Shown piece after piece: positions 50,642 through 61,345 of a stretch of DNA of 64,000 nucleotides (its first letter is position 1; each line of letters begins with the position of its first letter). The stretch is taken from positions 1 through 64,000 of the forward strand of contig CAWJOC010000039.1 in the NCBI GenBank assembly GCA_963844315.1, in the 5' to 3' direction. Origin of the DNA: CAWAVN01 sp963844315. Lineage in GTDB: Bacteria; Planctomycetota; Planctomycetia; Planctomycetales; Planctomycetaceae. The notes under the pieces were generated by a model. That model saw nothing but the letters and a program-made list of their open reading frames with translations, was not told the origin of the DNA and did not search any database. The position numbers and the translations under genes were made by a program.

Positions 50642-51436
50642 TTAACAGTCAGGGCAAACTGCCTGGCACGCGCCAAAAGAGCAGGCTGTCCCCTCAGGGC
50701 AGACGTTGCCGCATGCACCGCAGTTCATCGAGTCCCGCCAGAGCGAGACGCATTGCCCATTGCAGATGGCTCCCCCAGCGCAGTTCGTGCAGACACCCTG
50801 GTCGCAATACGGGGTTGCTCCGCTGCAGACGTGGCCGCAGGCGCCGCAGTTGTCGGGATCCGAGTTCAAAAACGTGCATGCTCCGTTGCAGTAGCCCGCA
50901 CCCTCATAGCATGCATACTCGCACTGGCCATTGTCGCACCAGCCATGCTCGTAGGGGCCGGGCTCTTCACACGCGTTCCCGCAGCCGCCGCAGTTGTATT
51001 GGTCAAAATCCAGAACTGTGCATGTGCCGTTGCAGCGGACGGCTCCGCTGACACAATCGTACTCGCACCTGCCGTCGACGCACGCCGAATACTCGTAAGG
51101 ACCAGGATCGTCGCAGTGATTGAAGCAGGTTCCACAGTTGCCGGGGTCATTGACGAGATCCGTGCAGGCATAACCGGTGGCACAGTTTCCACAGAGAAAC
51201 CGGGGGTCTGAGTTGCAATCGCGGCAGGCCGCAATACAGTTCGTTTGTTGATTCTTGTTCTTGCACTTGCAGAAAGTTTTGCACGGGTCAGTCGTCGGAC
51301 CAGCCCAGGCGGGTTTTAGTCCCACGGAACCCAGGATAGCCCCGGCGAAAGCGGCGCCGAGACGACGAAGCGATTCCCGGCGGGGAAATGATTCTTCTGC
51401 AAGTGATTTGGAGAATTCGTCCCATTGATGTGACAT
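50642..51436 (-). CDS. Exported cysteine-rich Stig1-like protein A
   Basis: 264 residues from ATG 51436, clean frame. N-terminus MSHQWDEFSKSLAEESFPRR contains a twin-arginine-like signal (PRRESLRRLGAAFAGAILGS). The mature part has over 30 cysteines in repeated units DPxNCGxCGxxC (CDDPGPYEYSACVDGRCEYD; SDPDNCGACGHVC; RDSMNCGACGNVC), like the plant Stig1 domain and bacterial proteins with the same pattern. It is probably disulfide-bonded and extracytoplasmic. It is the last gene after a paralogue (51676-52420) and a double thioredoxin-fold protein, which may serve disulfide formation. Confidence 0.85.
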   Translation of the reverse strand: MSHQWDEFSKSLAEESFPRRESLRRLGAAFAGAILGSVGLKPAWAGPTTDPCKTFCKCKNKNQQTNCIAACRDCNSDPRFLCGNCATGYACTDLVNDPGNCGTCFNHCDDPGPYEYSACVDGRCEYDCVSGAVRCNGTCTVLDFDQYNCGGCGNACEEPGPYEHGWCDNGQCEYACYEGAGYCNGACTFLNSDPDNCGACGHVCSGATPYCDQGVCTNCAGGAICNGQCVSLWRDSMNCGACGNVCPEGTACSFGACQAVCPDC

Positions 51437-51675
51437 GATCGATTTCTCTCATTTGAAAGTAAACTTGGGTAACGTGGATGGTTGATATCACTGTCAGTTC
51501 GTCAGAAGGATGCTCCGGTCGACCAAGCGACGACTTTCTGGTTGTGAGCAAGTGCTGACTGCTCGCAAAGTTGATCGCAACCTCCAACTGTGCGGCTGGC
51601 CCGCCATCGAAAGGTTTCGCACGCACCGTTGACGGATGTAGCCAGATGCAGCCATTATTGGCCGTCAGGTCACTG

Positions 51676-52420
51676 TCAGCCCTCCGCACCGCAATGGCCG
51701 TTTTGGCAACCTGCCGGCCAGCAGCTATAGCCACACGCACCGCAGTTGTACTCGTCCCATTGAAGGTCGGTGCAAAAGCCACCACAATCCGTCAAACCGT
51801 CCAGGCAGACGCACATGTTCAAACCGTCCCCCATGCAGAAAGAATTTGCTGGGCAACCGCATGTGCCGCCGCAGCCGTCTCCACCACACCAATTGGTCGG
51901 GCAGTGGCCGACACAGTGTTCGGCTGACACGTGCTGTTCTGGCAAGTCGTTCCGGCACCGCAGACGTTCCCGCAAGCACCGCAGTTGTCGGGATCGGAAT
52001 CAAGAAGATGCATGTCCCATCACAATCGACCGCCCCGCGACGCAGTCGTAAACGCATTCGCCATCAAGACACGCGGATTGCTCGTTGGGGCGGGCCTCCC
52101 CACAGTTGTGGAAGCAGGCACCGCAGTTGAAGACGTTGTCAGAGAGATCGGTGCAGGCGTAACCACTCCAGCAGGACCCACACAGGCGGCTAATGTCCTT
52201 GTTGCAATTCCGGCAGGCCTCGAGGCAAGCATTCTGCTCCCATTTGTTGGAACACCGGCAGAACGCTTTGCACGGGTCGGTCCTCGGCGCCCCCAGGCAG
52301 TCTTTAGTCCCACGGAACCCAGAGCGCCCCCGCAAAAACGGCCCCAAATCGCCGTAGCGATTCTCGGCGAGGAACGGGTTCTGACAGTGACTTTGAAAAT
52401 TCATCCCATTGTTCGGACAT
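51676..52420 (-). CDS. Exported cysteine-rich Stig1-like protein B (frameshifted paralogue)
   Basis: ATG 52420: MSEQWDEFSKSLSEPVPRRE then SLRRFGAVFAGAL, nearly the same leader as protein A. Frame switches near 52360, 52030 and 51960 connect TDPCKAFCRCSNKWEQNAC, GNCGACFHNCGE-type units, CGGDGCGGTCGCPANSFC and EYNCGACGYSCWPAGC, ending at TGA 51676-51678. About 245 residues joined. The paralogous pair sits in tandem with 240 bp between, in which no other gene is seen. Confidence 0.76.
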
Positions 52421-52562
52421 GATTGTGCTCTCTTTTTGAAAAGGATAATGGGCAAGGTTGTGTGAAGCTGCGAGAAGGGAATCTCCGCCGCAATTCACGT
52501 TTGACTTACAGTCAGTAACGATGTCTCGACAACACCCGCTGGCGCGAGTGCTGGCTCCTTAG

Positions 52563-53622
52563 TCAAGCCAGGATGGGGACAACTCCCACGGCGACGTCTC
52601 GTAAGATTGTGCCTTGCTCATCGATCAGATAACCGATGGGCGTGGCGAACATGGCGTACTTGAGTGAGATTTCCCACTGGTCTTGCATGACGATGGAGAA
52701 GGTCAATCCGAGTTTAGCCGCCTTCGCACGAGTCGCCTCAGCATCGCGGCGGCTCACCATCAGCACTTGAAATTCGCGCCGCTCCTGGTGAATCTTCTCC
52801 AACTGCGGAGCCAGTTCATCGCAGGGGCCGCAGTTGGGATCGGAAAACACCAGCAGCACGCACTGGCCGCGCAGATCGGAAAGCGAGAGTTCTGCACCAT
52901 CAATCCGCGGCAAGCGGAAATCCGGGGCAGTCGTTCCCGCCTTAAGTCCATTGCGATTCAGGCGACTGCGGGCCAGGGAGGGATCCACCGGCTTTCCGTG
53001 CGAGGGAGGACCGTTCCCCGTTTTGCCGGTCGCGTGGTGAGGGGAACGGTCCCCAGTTGAAGTAGTGCCTCCGCGCCCACGTTCAATTCGCTCGCGATGC
53101 GTCCGTTGACATCGATGCAGTAGCCCATTGGCGTGCCGCGAGCGTGAAACTGATTCGCGACTTCCATCTCGTTCTGAAGCAGAACAACACAGCGAATCCC
53201 GTGGCGCTCCATGAACTGTCGGTTTTCCTCCGCATCGCCGGTGGTCACCACAATGGGCACGGCCCACCCGTTGCCTCCATTTGGCGGGAGGGCCGCGAGG
53301 TCGTCGGCCATCTTCGAGCAGAACCCGCATTTCGGGTTGAAGAAAATCAGCAACACGTCCCGGCCTCGGAACTCGGACAACTTGCGGCGGACGCCCGTGA
53401 GATCCGGCAATTCAAAATCCGGTGCCGCGATGGCGACCGGTAAACCGCCGGCCTTGCGCCGCTGCTCCGCGGGCGTGGTTCCCCGCGAGAGCCAAGCTGC
53501 TGCTCAATCGCCTCGAGCCGCAGCAAAATCCGCCCGTTCTGGCGGACGAGTTGATACCCGAGCCAGCTTCCGACCGCTATCAACACCCAAGGCAAAACCG
53601 TGCCGAACAGCATCGCCAGCAT
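52563..53622 (-). CDS. Membrane-anchored double thioredoxin-fold (redoxin) protein, frameshifted
   Basis: ATG 53622: one N-terminal helix (LFGTVLPWVLIAVGSWLGYQ) and a short coiled segment (RILLRLEAIEQQLG). The first redoxin domain is PDLTGVRRKLSEFRGRDVLL with active site CGFC; the second is APDFRLPRIDGAELSLSDLR with active site CGPC, ending ...VAVGVVPILA at 52563. Frame switches near 53470 and 53010. About 353 residues joined. Its topology puts two TlpA-like domains in the periplasm. It lies 142 bp upstream of the two cysteine-rich protein genes, which makes them plausible substrates. Confidence 0.8.
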
Positions 53623-53755
53623 GAGAGATCTCCTTCGTCTACGTATTCATGGGAAGAAGTGATCCCCGGCGCGCCAAATGCGCACCGGGATTAGGCCCAA
53701 GCCGCTAATGAACCGGCCGTCGCACCCAGGACAATGGAGACGATCGGCGAACGGC

Positions 53756-54787
53756 TTACAGAGACCGGTCATTCGGCACAAGGACCACGCAACGGGACGT
53801 GGCAAGGTTGTTATCGTTGTTCATCACGGCCGCCTCGATGGTGTAAGTCCTGCCGTTATTGTCCTCCGCCCGCTCGGCACGCAGAAAGACCGTGCCTTCG
53901 AAACTGGCCGTGTCGTGGTTGTAGGTGAAGAACCCGGTCACATCGACAGGGGCCGTGAAGCCGTCCTGGCCATCGGTGTCGCCGGTCGTGTTGCCATCGT
54001 TTTCGGCGTTGTCTGGCTCATCACTGGTAATGATCACCTCCAACATCAGATCCGCCGGATCCGCACAGAGGTCGGTCGCCTGAATGGTCACGTTCACTCC
54101 CACCATCTTGTGATTCGGAGGCCAGAGCTCATCCTGGTCCGTGGTGCAGGTCACCACCGGAATGGTCTGGAAGGGCGAATTGCCGTTGTCGGGCGCAAGG
54201 TCAGACACGTGCTGGTTCTGCCCAACGACGATGCCGTTGCGCGGCCAGAGATTGTACGTCCACTCGCACGGCGGTCGCGTCGCCGCGGGCAAGAGCAGGG
54301 CGAGGGGCACGCTGGCGATGAACACGTCGCCGTTGATGTGGATGTCGGCCGGGTTCAGCAGCGTCACCACGCCGGCGACCTGGTTATTGACACGCCCGAT
54401 GCCACTGGGATTGATCACCACGATCAAATCCCACAGGACATTCGGCCCGATTTGGGGCGTGCCGCCGAGGAAGCGGGGCGTGCCCTGGCCGCGGTCCAGC
54501 CCGATGAGATACAAACCGCCGATCGCTTGCGTCGGCGCGATTGGGCCAGCCATCCGTCCGTAGAAAACGGCCCGATCCCCGACCAGAGTGACCGCGTGGG
54601 CCAACACGTCCAGACCCGGATTCTGCGGGCCTGTGTAGGAGGGGAGGAAGTCGCCGACCGGGTCGGGGATTTCGTCGGCCCGCACGAGAGCGAGCGGTCC
54701 CACGAGCAGCAGACCCAAAGCGAACAGCGTCGCTGAGGAATGGACCCGCCGCGAGAAAGAAAATCGGTTTGTCAACATTTCCGACAC
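53756..54787 (-). CDS. Secreted protein of unknown function (343 aa)
   Basis: Clean frame from ATG 54787. Signal peptide (SATLFALGLLLVGPLALVRA), then a beta-rich domain (about 40-190; PSYTGPQNPGLDVLAHAV) and a C-terminal domain with CTTDQDELWPPNHKMVGVNV, an HYR/cadherin-like adhesive pattern that ends with EAAVMNNDNNLATSRCVV. No catalytic motif. It is upstream of the redoxin and cysteine-rich genes on the same strand with a 133-bp gap, so it may belong to the same exported set. Confidence 0.78.
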   Translation of the reverse strand: MSEMLTNRFSFSRRVHSSATLFALGLLLVGPLALVRADEIPDPVGDFLPSYTGPQNPGLDVLAHAVTLVGDRAVFYGRMAGPIAPTQAIGGLYLIGLDRGQGTPRFLGGTPQIGPNVLWDLIVVINPSGIGRVNNQVAGVVTLLNPADIHINGDVFIASVPLALLLPAATRPPCEWTYNLWPRNGIVVGQNQHVSDLAPDNGNSPFQTIPVVTCTTDQDELWPPNHKMVGVNVTIQATDLCADPADLMLEVIITSDEPDNAENDGNTTGDTDGQDGFTAPVDVTGFFTYNHDTASFEGTVFLRAERAEDNNGRTYTIEAAVMNNDNNLATSRCVVLVPNDRSL

Positions 54788-54963
54788 CCTTTGCGATGAT
54801 GGTCTGCGTTAGAATGGAAAGACTTCGTTCCCAGCGCGCAGACCGAGCGCTGGGGCGAGGCGACAAGGCCGGTGGACCCAGAGGGTGCCCCCCTTCTTCG
54901 CGGTTGGGATTCACCGGCCGCTTTTGTTGTGAGCCTAAAGACGCGGGCGGCGTCTCCAGGCGG

Positions 54964-57900
54964 TTATTCCTTGTTTTGTTTGATCCCCATCAGTTCCTCC
55001 GCCTCGGCCCGAAACCGGCGGAGTTCTTCGGTCTTCGGCTGGTTCTTGTCCATCCATACGACGGCCTGGTCGTACCACTTGCGGGCCTCTTCCTGGCTGT
55101 CGAGTTGCCAGAGGGCCATGGCCAGGAAGAACCAGTTGAAGCCGTCGCCGCCTTTGCGGAGCTCCCGCGATTGATCCAGCGCCGCGATGGCGTCTTTCCA
55201 ATTCCCTGCTCTGTACTGGGCGATGCCAAGCGTGTTCCACATGTGTCCAGCCTGCGGATTCAATTCGACAGCCTTCTTCGCCATCTCGCTGGCTAGACGA
55301 GCGGAATGCACAGAGGCACCGGATCGGCTCACGATGGCCCAGGCGAAATTGTTCAACCCCTCTGCTGATGGCTTGCCTTTCAGCAGGGCTTCGACTTCCG
55401 TCTCGATCTCCTCGTCGCGTCCCAATGAGGAGAGCAGCGAGATCAACACGCCGCGCCCATACGCCAGCCTGGATCTGTGATCCGGCTTATCGGGAAAATC
55501 CGCCACGAGTTGTTCGTTGAGACCGACGCTTGTGCGGCAGTGCTCGAGGGCGGCTTCGGCTCGGCCCGTGGTTTGAAGCAGGATCGCAAGAGCAAGACTG
55601 AAATAGGCCCGTTCGTGGCGGTACCATTCGTTGTCGGGATACTCAACGCTCAACTCCTTCCATAAGTCGACCGCCTGCCAATAGTGCTCTAGTGCTTCGG
55701 CATGCCGTTTGTCGCGTTCGAGGGCCACGCCAACGTAGGCCAGCGCCCCGGCGAGCTCTTTTCGGCCCTCCGGGGCGAGCTCATTCCGGTCAATCCGGGC
55801 GAGGGCGGCGGCCTGCCTGCCGAACTCAACCGCCCGGGAAGTGTCGCGCAACCTGGCATCAGGGCACCTTGAAAGATGGTTCATTGCCCGGGCCAGCCAC
55901 GCGACATCATCCTGCGGCATGAGTTCGATCATCTGGCTGTGGGTCCGGTCGGCCTGTTGCGCATTGTTGCTGACGGACAGTTTCCGGCGCCTTTCGCCGT
56001 AGGCGAAGAGCATCGCCTGCTGGTGTTGTAACGAAAGTTTTCGGTAGGCTTCGAGGGCTCGCAGACGGGCCGGTTCGGCATCGGGATGACGGTCGCGTTC
56101 GACCCGCAGCAGCAAGCTGACACTGAGCAGGCTGCGCACCAGCTCCTGCTGGTAAGCGGGATCGTCAGGAAAGGCGGAGCACAGTTTTTCCAGCCGTTGC
56201 AGGGCCTGGCGGTACGCGGACTCGGCTTCGGCCGTGCGACCGTACTGCCACAGGCGGTCGCCGAGCTCGTTGTGGGCCGCGGGGGATTGTGTATCGTCGG
56301 CATCTACCTCCCGCTTGGTGCGCGGGCGTCGGGGCCCGCGGCGGCCCGCCACAGTCTCACCGTCCCGTCCCTGCTCGATGTCGCCATAACGTTCCCGCCG
56401 GGAGCGAACGCCACCCCGCTGACCGTGCTCGTGTGCCCTTTTAACGCGATCCGCTCCTGCCCCGTGGACACGTCCCACAACCGGATGGTGTGATCATCGC
56501 TGGCCGTTGCCAAGGTTCCGCCGCCATCCGCGAAGGCCAGCGAGTTTACGGCGGCCGTGTGCCCGATCAGCGACGCATCAAGCTGATTGCTCGCCACATC
56601 CCAGATATGCACAACGCCTTGCCGGTTTCCGGTGGCCAGCTTATGTCCATCGGGCGAAAATGCGAGCGTGAAGATCCCATCGACTGCCAGTTCGAAGCGC
56701 TGCAGCGTGTTCAGCTCTTGTCCGCTGTGGGCATCGTAGAGTTTCACCACGCCGAACAGACCGCCTGCCGCTATGGTCTGGCCATCCGGTGAGAAGGCCA
56801 CGGAGATCGCGCTCTGGCTGACCGGCATCGTGTGTCGCCGTTGCTGCGATGCCACGTCCCACACCGCGACGCTGCCGTTGTCGCTGGCCGCCGCGAGCGA
56901 CTTGCCATCGGGCGAGAATGCCAGTCCATACCCCGTGCCCTTGAACACTGCCAATCGCTGCCCGCTCACGACCACAGGTCGACGGTATCCTCGGCGGTGC
57001 CGCTCGTCGCCAGTGATCTCCCGTCCGGCAGGAACGCGAGAGCGAAAGACCACCATGTGTTCTTAAGTGCCGGTGCTGTGGCAAGCGTTATGATCTCCCG
57101 GCCATCCAGCCGAGTCCCAAAGTTTCGTTCCGTCCATCCCATAGGACGCGAGCATCTTTCCGTCTGGCGAGAACGCCAAAGCATGCACGGACGCCGCGTG
57201 ACGCAAAACAGATGGCCGGTATCGGCGGAGCAACGTCCCACACCCGGATGGCGTCGGTGCCCATGGCGGCCAACGACGCTGGCGTCGGGCGTCAGCGCCA
57301 GTCCGTAAACCGGTCCGGGGTTGGCGATGCAAGCTTGCTGCTTGCCTGTCGCCACGTCCCACCTACGCACCGTTCGATCCTGGCCGCCACTGACCAGGTG
57401 CTTTCCCTCGCGCGCGAAAGCGATGGCATAGACTGCACCAGTATGCCCCTGGAGAGCCGGTCGTTCCTGTCGGCTCGGCAGGTCGAACAGCCGGAGCCCG
57501 TGGTAGCCAATGGCCAACAGCTTGCCGTCGGGAGAGATCGCCACGGGCGGGTACCAGCCGACGCCGGTGAGGGGAGGTGCTTCATGCCATTCGCTCCCGT
57601 CCCGCATCCAAATCCTGACTTCGTCCGCGCCGCTGGCGGCGACCACCGTGCCGTCGGGCGAAACGGCTACGTACGAGGACCCTTTGTCGGATTCGCCAAG
57701 CGTGGCCACTTCCTGGTTGGCGACCACGTCCCAGAGCTTGACGCCCTGACCGCCAAGGACGAGTGTTTGGCTGTCGCCCGTGAACTGCACGCCCCTCACA
57801 ACTTGACCCGGCTGCACGGTGGCCCGTGCCTTCCCTGTCGCCAAATCCCATAGTCTCACGGTTTCCGTCTCATCACTCGAAGCAAGGGTCTTGCCGTCCG

Positions 57901-59750
57901 GCGCGAACGCTAACCAGCCAACCATGTTGCCGTGTCCCGTCAGTTCACCGCTCTGACGCCCCGTGGACACATCCCAAAGTCGCACCGTGCCGCCATATCC
58001 CGAAGCCAGCGTTTTTCCGTCGGGGGAAATCGCAACGGGCGAAGCGTTGTCATAGTTGAGCGTGGGCAGGCTGTACCGGTACGCCCCCTGGCAGAGACGC
58101 CATAGGTAGTACCAGTCGAAGCCGCGCAGATCGTCCTGGTCGAACCGGGGCCGCTGGCTCTCCAGCAATTGCAGCATGCGTGCCACCTGTCCCGCTTCCC
58201 AGGCCTGCATGGCCAGGTTCATCTGCGCCGCATAGAAGCGGCGGCGGGCGAAGACTCCTGTTCTTCGCGATCCGCTGCTGTACTTTGGCTTTGTCGGCGC
58301 TGATCTGCGCCAATCCTTCCTGCCGTTTGGCCTCGGCATAGTTCGCCTTGGCCGCCGTCAGAGCGGATTCTTTTTCTCCAGCGCCGCTGCTTTTCATCCA
58401 GAGCCAGCGACCTTTTCCACTCAGGGCCTCGTCCTTCGCATTTCGCTCGGCGGTGACGAGCACATTGCTGACCGCCAGGACCACAACGGCTAGCACACAA
58501 GCGACGCAGAGACTAACGCCGGTCGCCAGCGCCGCCTTGTTCCGCCGGGCAAACTTGCGGAACCGATACCACGCCGATGGCGGACACGCCTGCACCGGCT
58601 CATCGTCCAGGTACCGCTGGACGTCGGCGGCGAAGTCCGTTGGCCGTCTCATAGCGGCGGTTGCGGTCCTTCTCCAGCGTCTTCATCACGATCCAGTCCA
58701 ACTCGCCGCGCATCAGCTTCGCGAGCTTGGCAGGCTCCGTATGCCGCTGGGCCGAGATCGAGGCCAGCGCCTCGCTTGATTCACTCAACCGCGTGCTGGG
58801 CTTGGGCGGCTTCCTCCTCCTTGATCATCCGCAGAATCTCGGCATAGGCGGCTTCCTTCATCCGTCTTGTGGGTCAGCGGCGTGCTGCCCGTCAGCAGCT
58901 CGTAAAGGAGCACACCCAGCGAGAAGACGTCGCTGCGAGTATCGACTCCCAGGGCGCTGATCTCCGCCTGCTCCGGCGACATGTATTCCAGCGTGCCGAC
59001 CATCGTGCCATACTGCGTGAACAGCGTCCGCTCGGTCAGCTTTTGCTCGGTCGCCTTGGCCACGCCGAAGTCGATCACCTTGGGCACCGGCTTGCCGTCG
59101 TAAAGCGTGACCATGACGTTCGACGGCTTGATGTCGCGATGAATGATTCCCTTCTGATGGGCATGCTGAATGGCCTGGCACACCGGGACGAACAATTCCA
59201 ATCGCTCGCGCGGCGACAAGTGGTTGTCGTCGCAATACTTGGTGATCGGCACGCCGTGGACCAGTTCCATCACGAAATACGGACAACCGTTCTCGGTCGT
59301 GCCGCCGTCGAACACCCGGGCGATATTGACATGGTCCATCATCGCCAGGGCTTGCCGTTCCGCCTCGAAGCGGGCGATCACCTGGCGAGTGTCCATGCCG
59401 GCCTTGATGACCTTAAGGGCCACCTTGCGTTTGACCGGCTCGGTTTGCTCGGCCATGCAGACCACGCCCATGCCCCCTTCGCCGATCTGCTGCAACAGCT
59501 TGTAAGGGCCGATCTGGCTGCCGGTTGTTACGGTGAGGAGATCGATCGTCGGTGCACTTCGAAGCCGAGGATTTCCCGCCAAAAAATCCCCCGGCTTCAG
59601 AGTGGGCCCGCAGGAGAGCCTCGACCCTCGCTTGGTCTCTAGGTCGTCTCCGCAGGCCTCGTCAAGGTACTGCGATGCGATCGGCCTTCGAGTCCAGAGC
59701 GACGGCTTCGTTAAAAATGGAGTGAATTTCGCGGTTTTTCCGTCTGGCAT
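54964..59750 (-). CDS. Ser/Thr protein kinase - WD40 - TPR fusion, many frameshifts
   Basis: ATG 59750: MPDGKTA, then a disturbed N-terminal segment (SIFNEAVALDSKADRIA; QYLDEACGDDLETK). The kinase domain (about 73-300) has GEGGMGVVCMAEQ, VALKVIKAGMD, HRDIKPSNVMV, DFGVAKA and MSPEQAE. A membrane helix lies at about 405-430 (ATGVSLCVACVLAVVVLAVS). A WD40 array follows (about 557-1137; WLAFAPDGKTLASSDETETV, TASDDHTIRLWDVSTGQE), then a TPR tail (about 1150-1593; ELGDRLWQYGRTAEAESAYR). Frame switches occur near 59720, 59600, 58860, 58790, 58640, 58250, 57290, 57190, 57000 and 56340. It follows the ECF sigma gene by 86 bp, the classic planctomycete ECF/kinase pairing. Confidence 0.88.
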
Positions 59751-59836
59751 GGGTGATCCTTTTTCCGCTCTCCACACTCAGTGCCCCGTCTGCGCACAAA
59801 TCGCGTCACGAAAATTCGCGGAAATTTTCCGAAATA

Positions 59837-60413
59837 TTATTCGACGATCGAATCGTCGTCCGAACGGAGAGCATCAAACAGCCACGCTCGGGCATAGGCC
59901 CAATGACGATTCGCCGTGCTCGTGGAGATCCCAAGGAGGCAGCGGCTTCGTCTATCGAAAGACCAGCGAAGAACCGTAACTTCACCAAGTTCGGCAGATT
60001 TCGCTTTCTCTTGGCAAGAGATTCGATCGATTCATCAAGCGCCAAGAGATCCTCTGCGGGGCATCGACTGCCAGATTCGAATATTGTCCAGGTCAACTCT
60101 TCGTCGATTGGCCGCCGCGTTTCAGCCGATTCTTATCGCGAGCCCGGTTCAGAAGAATCCGCCGCATCGCCTCAGCCGCCGCCCCAAAGAAGTGCCCTCG
60201 GCTGTTCCAATGCTGGACCTTCTCGACATCCACCAGCCGGAGATAAGCATCATGCACCAGCGCCGTCGCCTGCAGCGTCTGCCCGGGTTTCTCCTGAGCC
60301 AACCGGGCCGCCGCCAGTTTCCGCAATTCGTCATACACCAGCGGAAGAAGCTGCTCCGCCGCCGATGGGTCGCCAGATTCAATTTGCGACAGGATGCGGG
60401 TGACGTCGGACAA
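59837..60413 (-). CDS. ECF sigma factor of the kinase-linked planctomycete type, frameshifted
   Basis: A TTG start at 60413 with AAGGA upstream is preferred; the longer ATG frame to 60500 adds 29 unlike residues. LSDVTRILSQIESGDPSAAE, LLPLVYDELRKLAAARLAQE and HDAYLRLVDVEKVQHWNSRG form region 2. After a switch near 60110, LVKLRFFAGLSIDEAAASLG appears. A second switch leads to ISTSTANRHWAYARAWLFDA (region 4 helix-turn-helix) and the end SDDDSIVE, TAA 59837-59839. About 191 residues. It is immediately upstream of the kinase gene; in this group the kinase is thought to control the sigma factor by phosphorylation. Confidence 0.87.
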
Positions 60414-61100
60414 GCGCTTGTCCTTAAAAGAGATGGCGAATGATGCGAGTATAGCAGATCCGAAAGGCAATACTCGCATCACGACCCGATTTCGCAACAC
60501 GAGTGGACGTTGGTCCGAAGAAGCGGCTCAACTCACACTCATTGGCCGGCTGCTGTGCGATCAGAAAAGCTGTGCCGGTTAACCGTTAACCAGCCCCCGG
60601 AAGTTCGCACCCAAGTTGCCCGCTGGGGTCCAGAGGCCACGATCCCGCTAAACAAAACGCCCTCCTCGTCAGATATATGGAGAGTTTTGCGCCAATCGGA
60701 CTCCAAAACGGGGTATTGTCCACGGGCGCCCGTACCTCCGTCTCGAAACAGAGACTTGTTCGCAGCTGACCCTTCCAAACCCCTCGTCGCGAATCCTTTT
60801 CCCGCTTACGGATTTGCGTTCGCGCAATGAAAAACGCCGGTCGCTCTTGCCGGCGCTTTCTGTCAATCAATGGGTTGCGTTTGCTCCCAAATTTTGGCTC
60901 CCGTACACAACCCTCTGCCTAACCGCAACAAAAAAGCGCGGAGAGAGCACGAGAGAATCGCCTGTTAATATTGCACAGTAAGCACTTATGGCAACATGCG
61001 ATTTGGCCGCCGTCCAAAGAGCGCACGCGGCGACTGTCTTTTGTTTTTGAAAGAGCGAAGTTTGGCTCATCAACGCGCTCTCAAAACCTGTAACAGACAA
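60414..61100. other. Non-coding stretch between ECF sigma gene and IS element
   Basis: No supported gene in about 690 bp. It contains palindromic element copy 3 (60781-60872) and, at 60559-60573, the 15-mer CGATCAGAAAAGCTG, which recurs at 61121-61135 at the IS end. The sigma-factor promoter should be near 60420-60500. Confidence 0.5.
60781..60872. repeat. Bipartite palindromic element, copy 3
   Basis: CCCTCGTCGCGAATCC with hairpin CGCGAATCC / GGATTTGCG (one mismatch), then CGCCGG / CCGGCG hairpin followed by CTTTCTG. Same order, spacing and orientation as copies at 47208 and 49771. It lies upstream of the kinase-linked ECF sigma gene. Confidence 0.8.
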
Positions 61101-61133
61101 GGCTTTTCTGATCGCGCAGCCGATCAGAAAAGC
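61101..61133. repeat. 13-bp hairpin at the left end of the IS91-like element
   Basis: GCTTTTCTGATCG (61101-61113 region) and CGATCAGAAAAGC (61121-61133) are perfect complements around a short CGCAGC-type loop. It overlaps the left inverted repeat of the element. Confidence 0.75.
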
Positions 61134-61345
61134 TGGTTGGACGAAGTGCGGAGTCGCGGTTCGGCGTCGGTTGAGGCGTTGAATTGTGACGGTCGTGGCG
61201 CGGACTGGGATGGCGCGAGTTTTGGGGCGGACTTGATGTTGGGATTTTCTTGACCAGCGCAAGCGTTGAAGAGACCGCGCTTTCCCAGGGCAAAAACGCG
61301 GCCCCTAAAGGCATCGAGTTTTCAGGTCGTCCCTCTCGCGATGGG

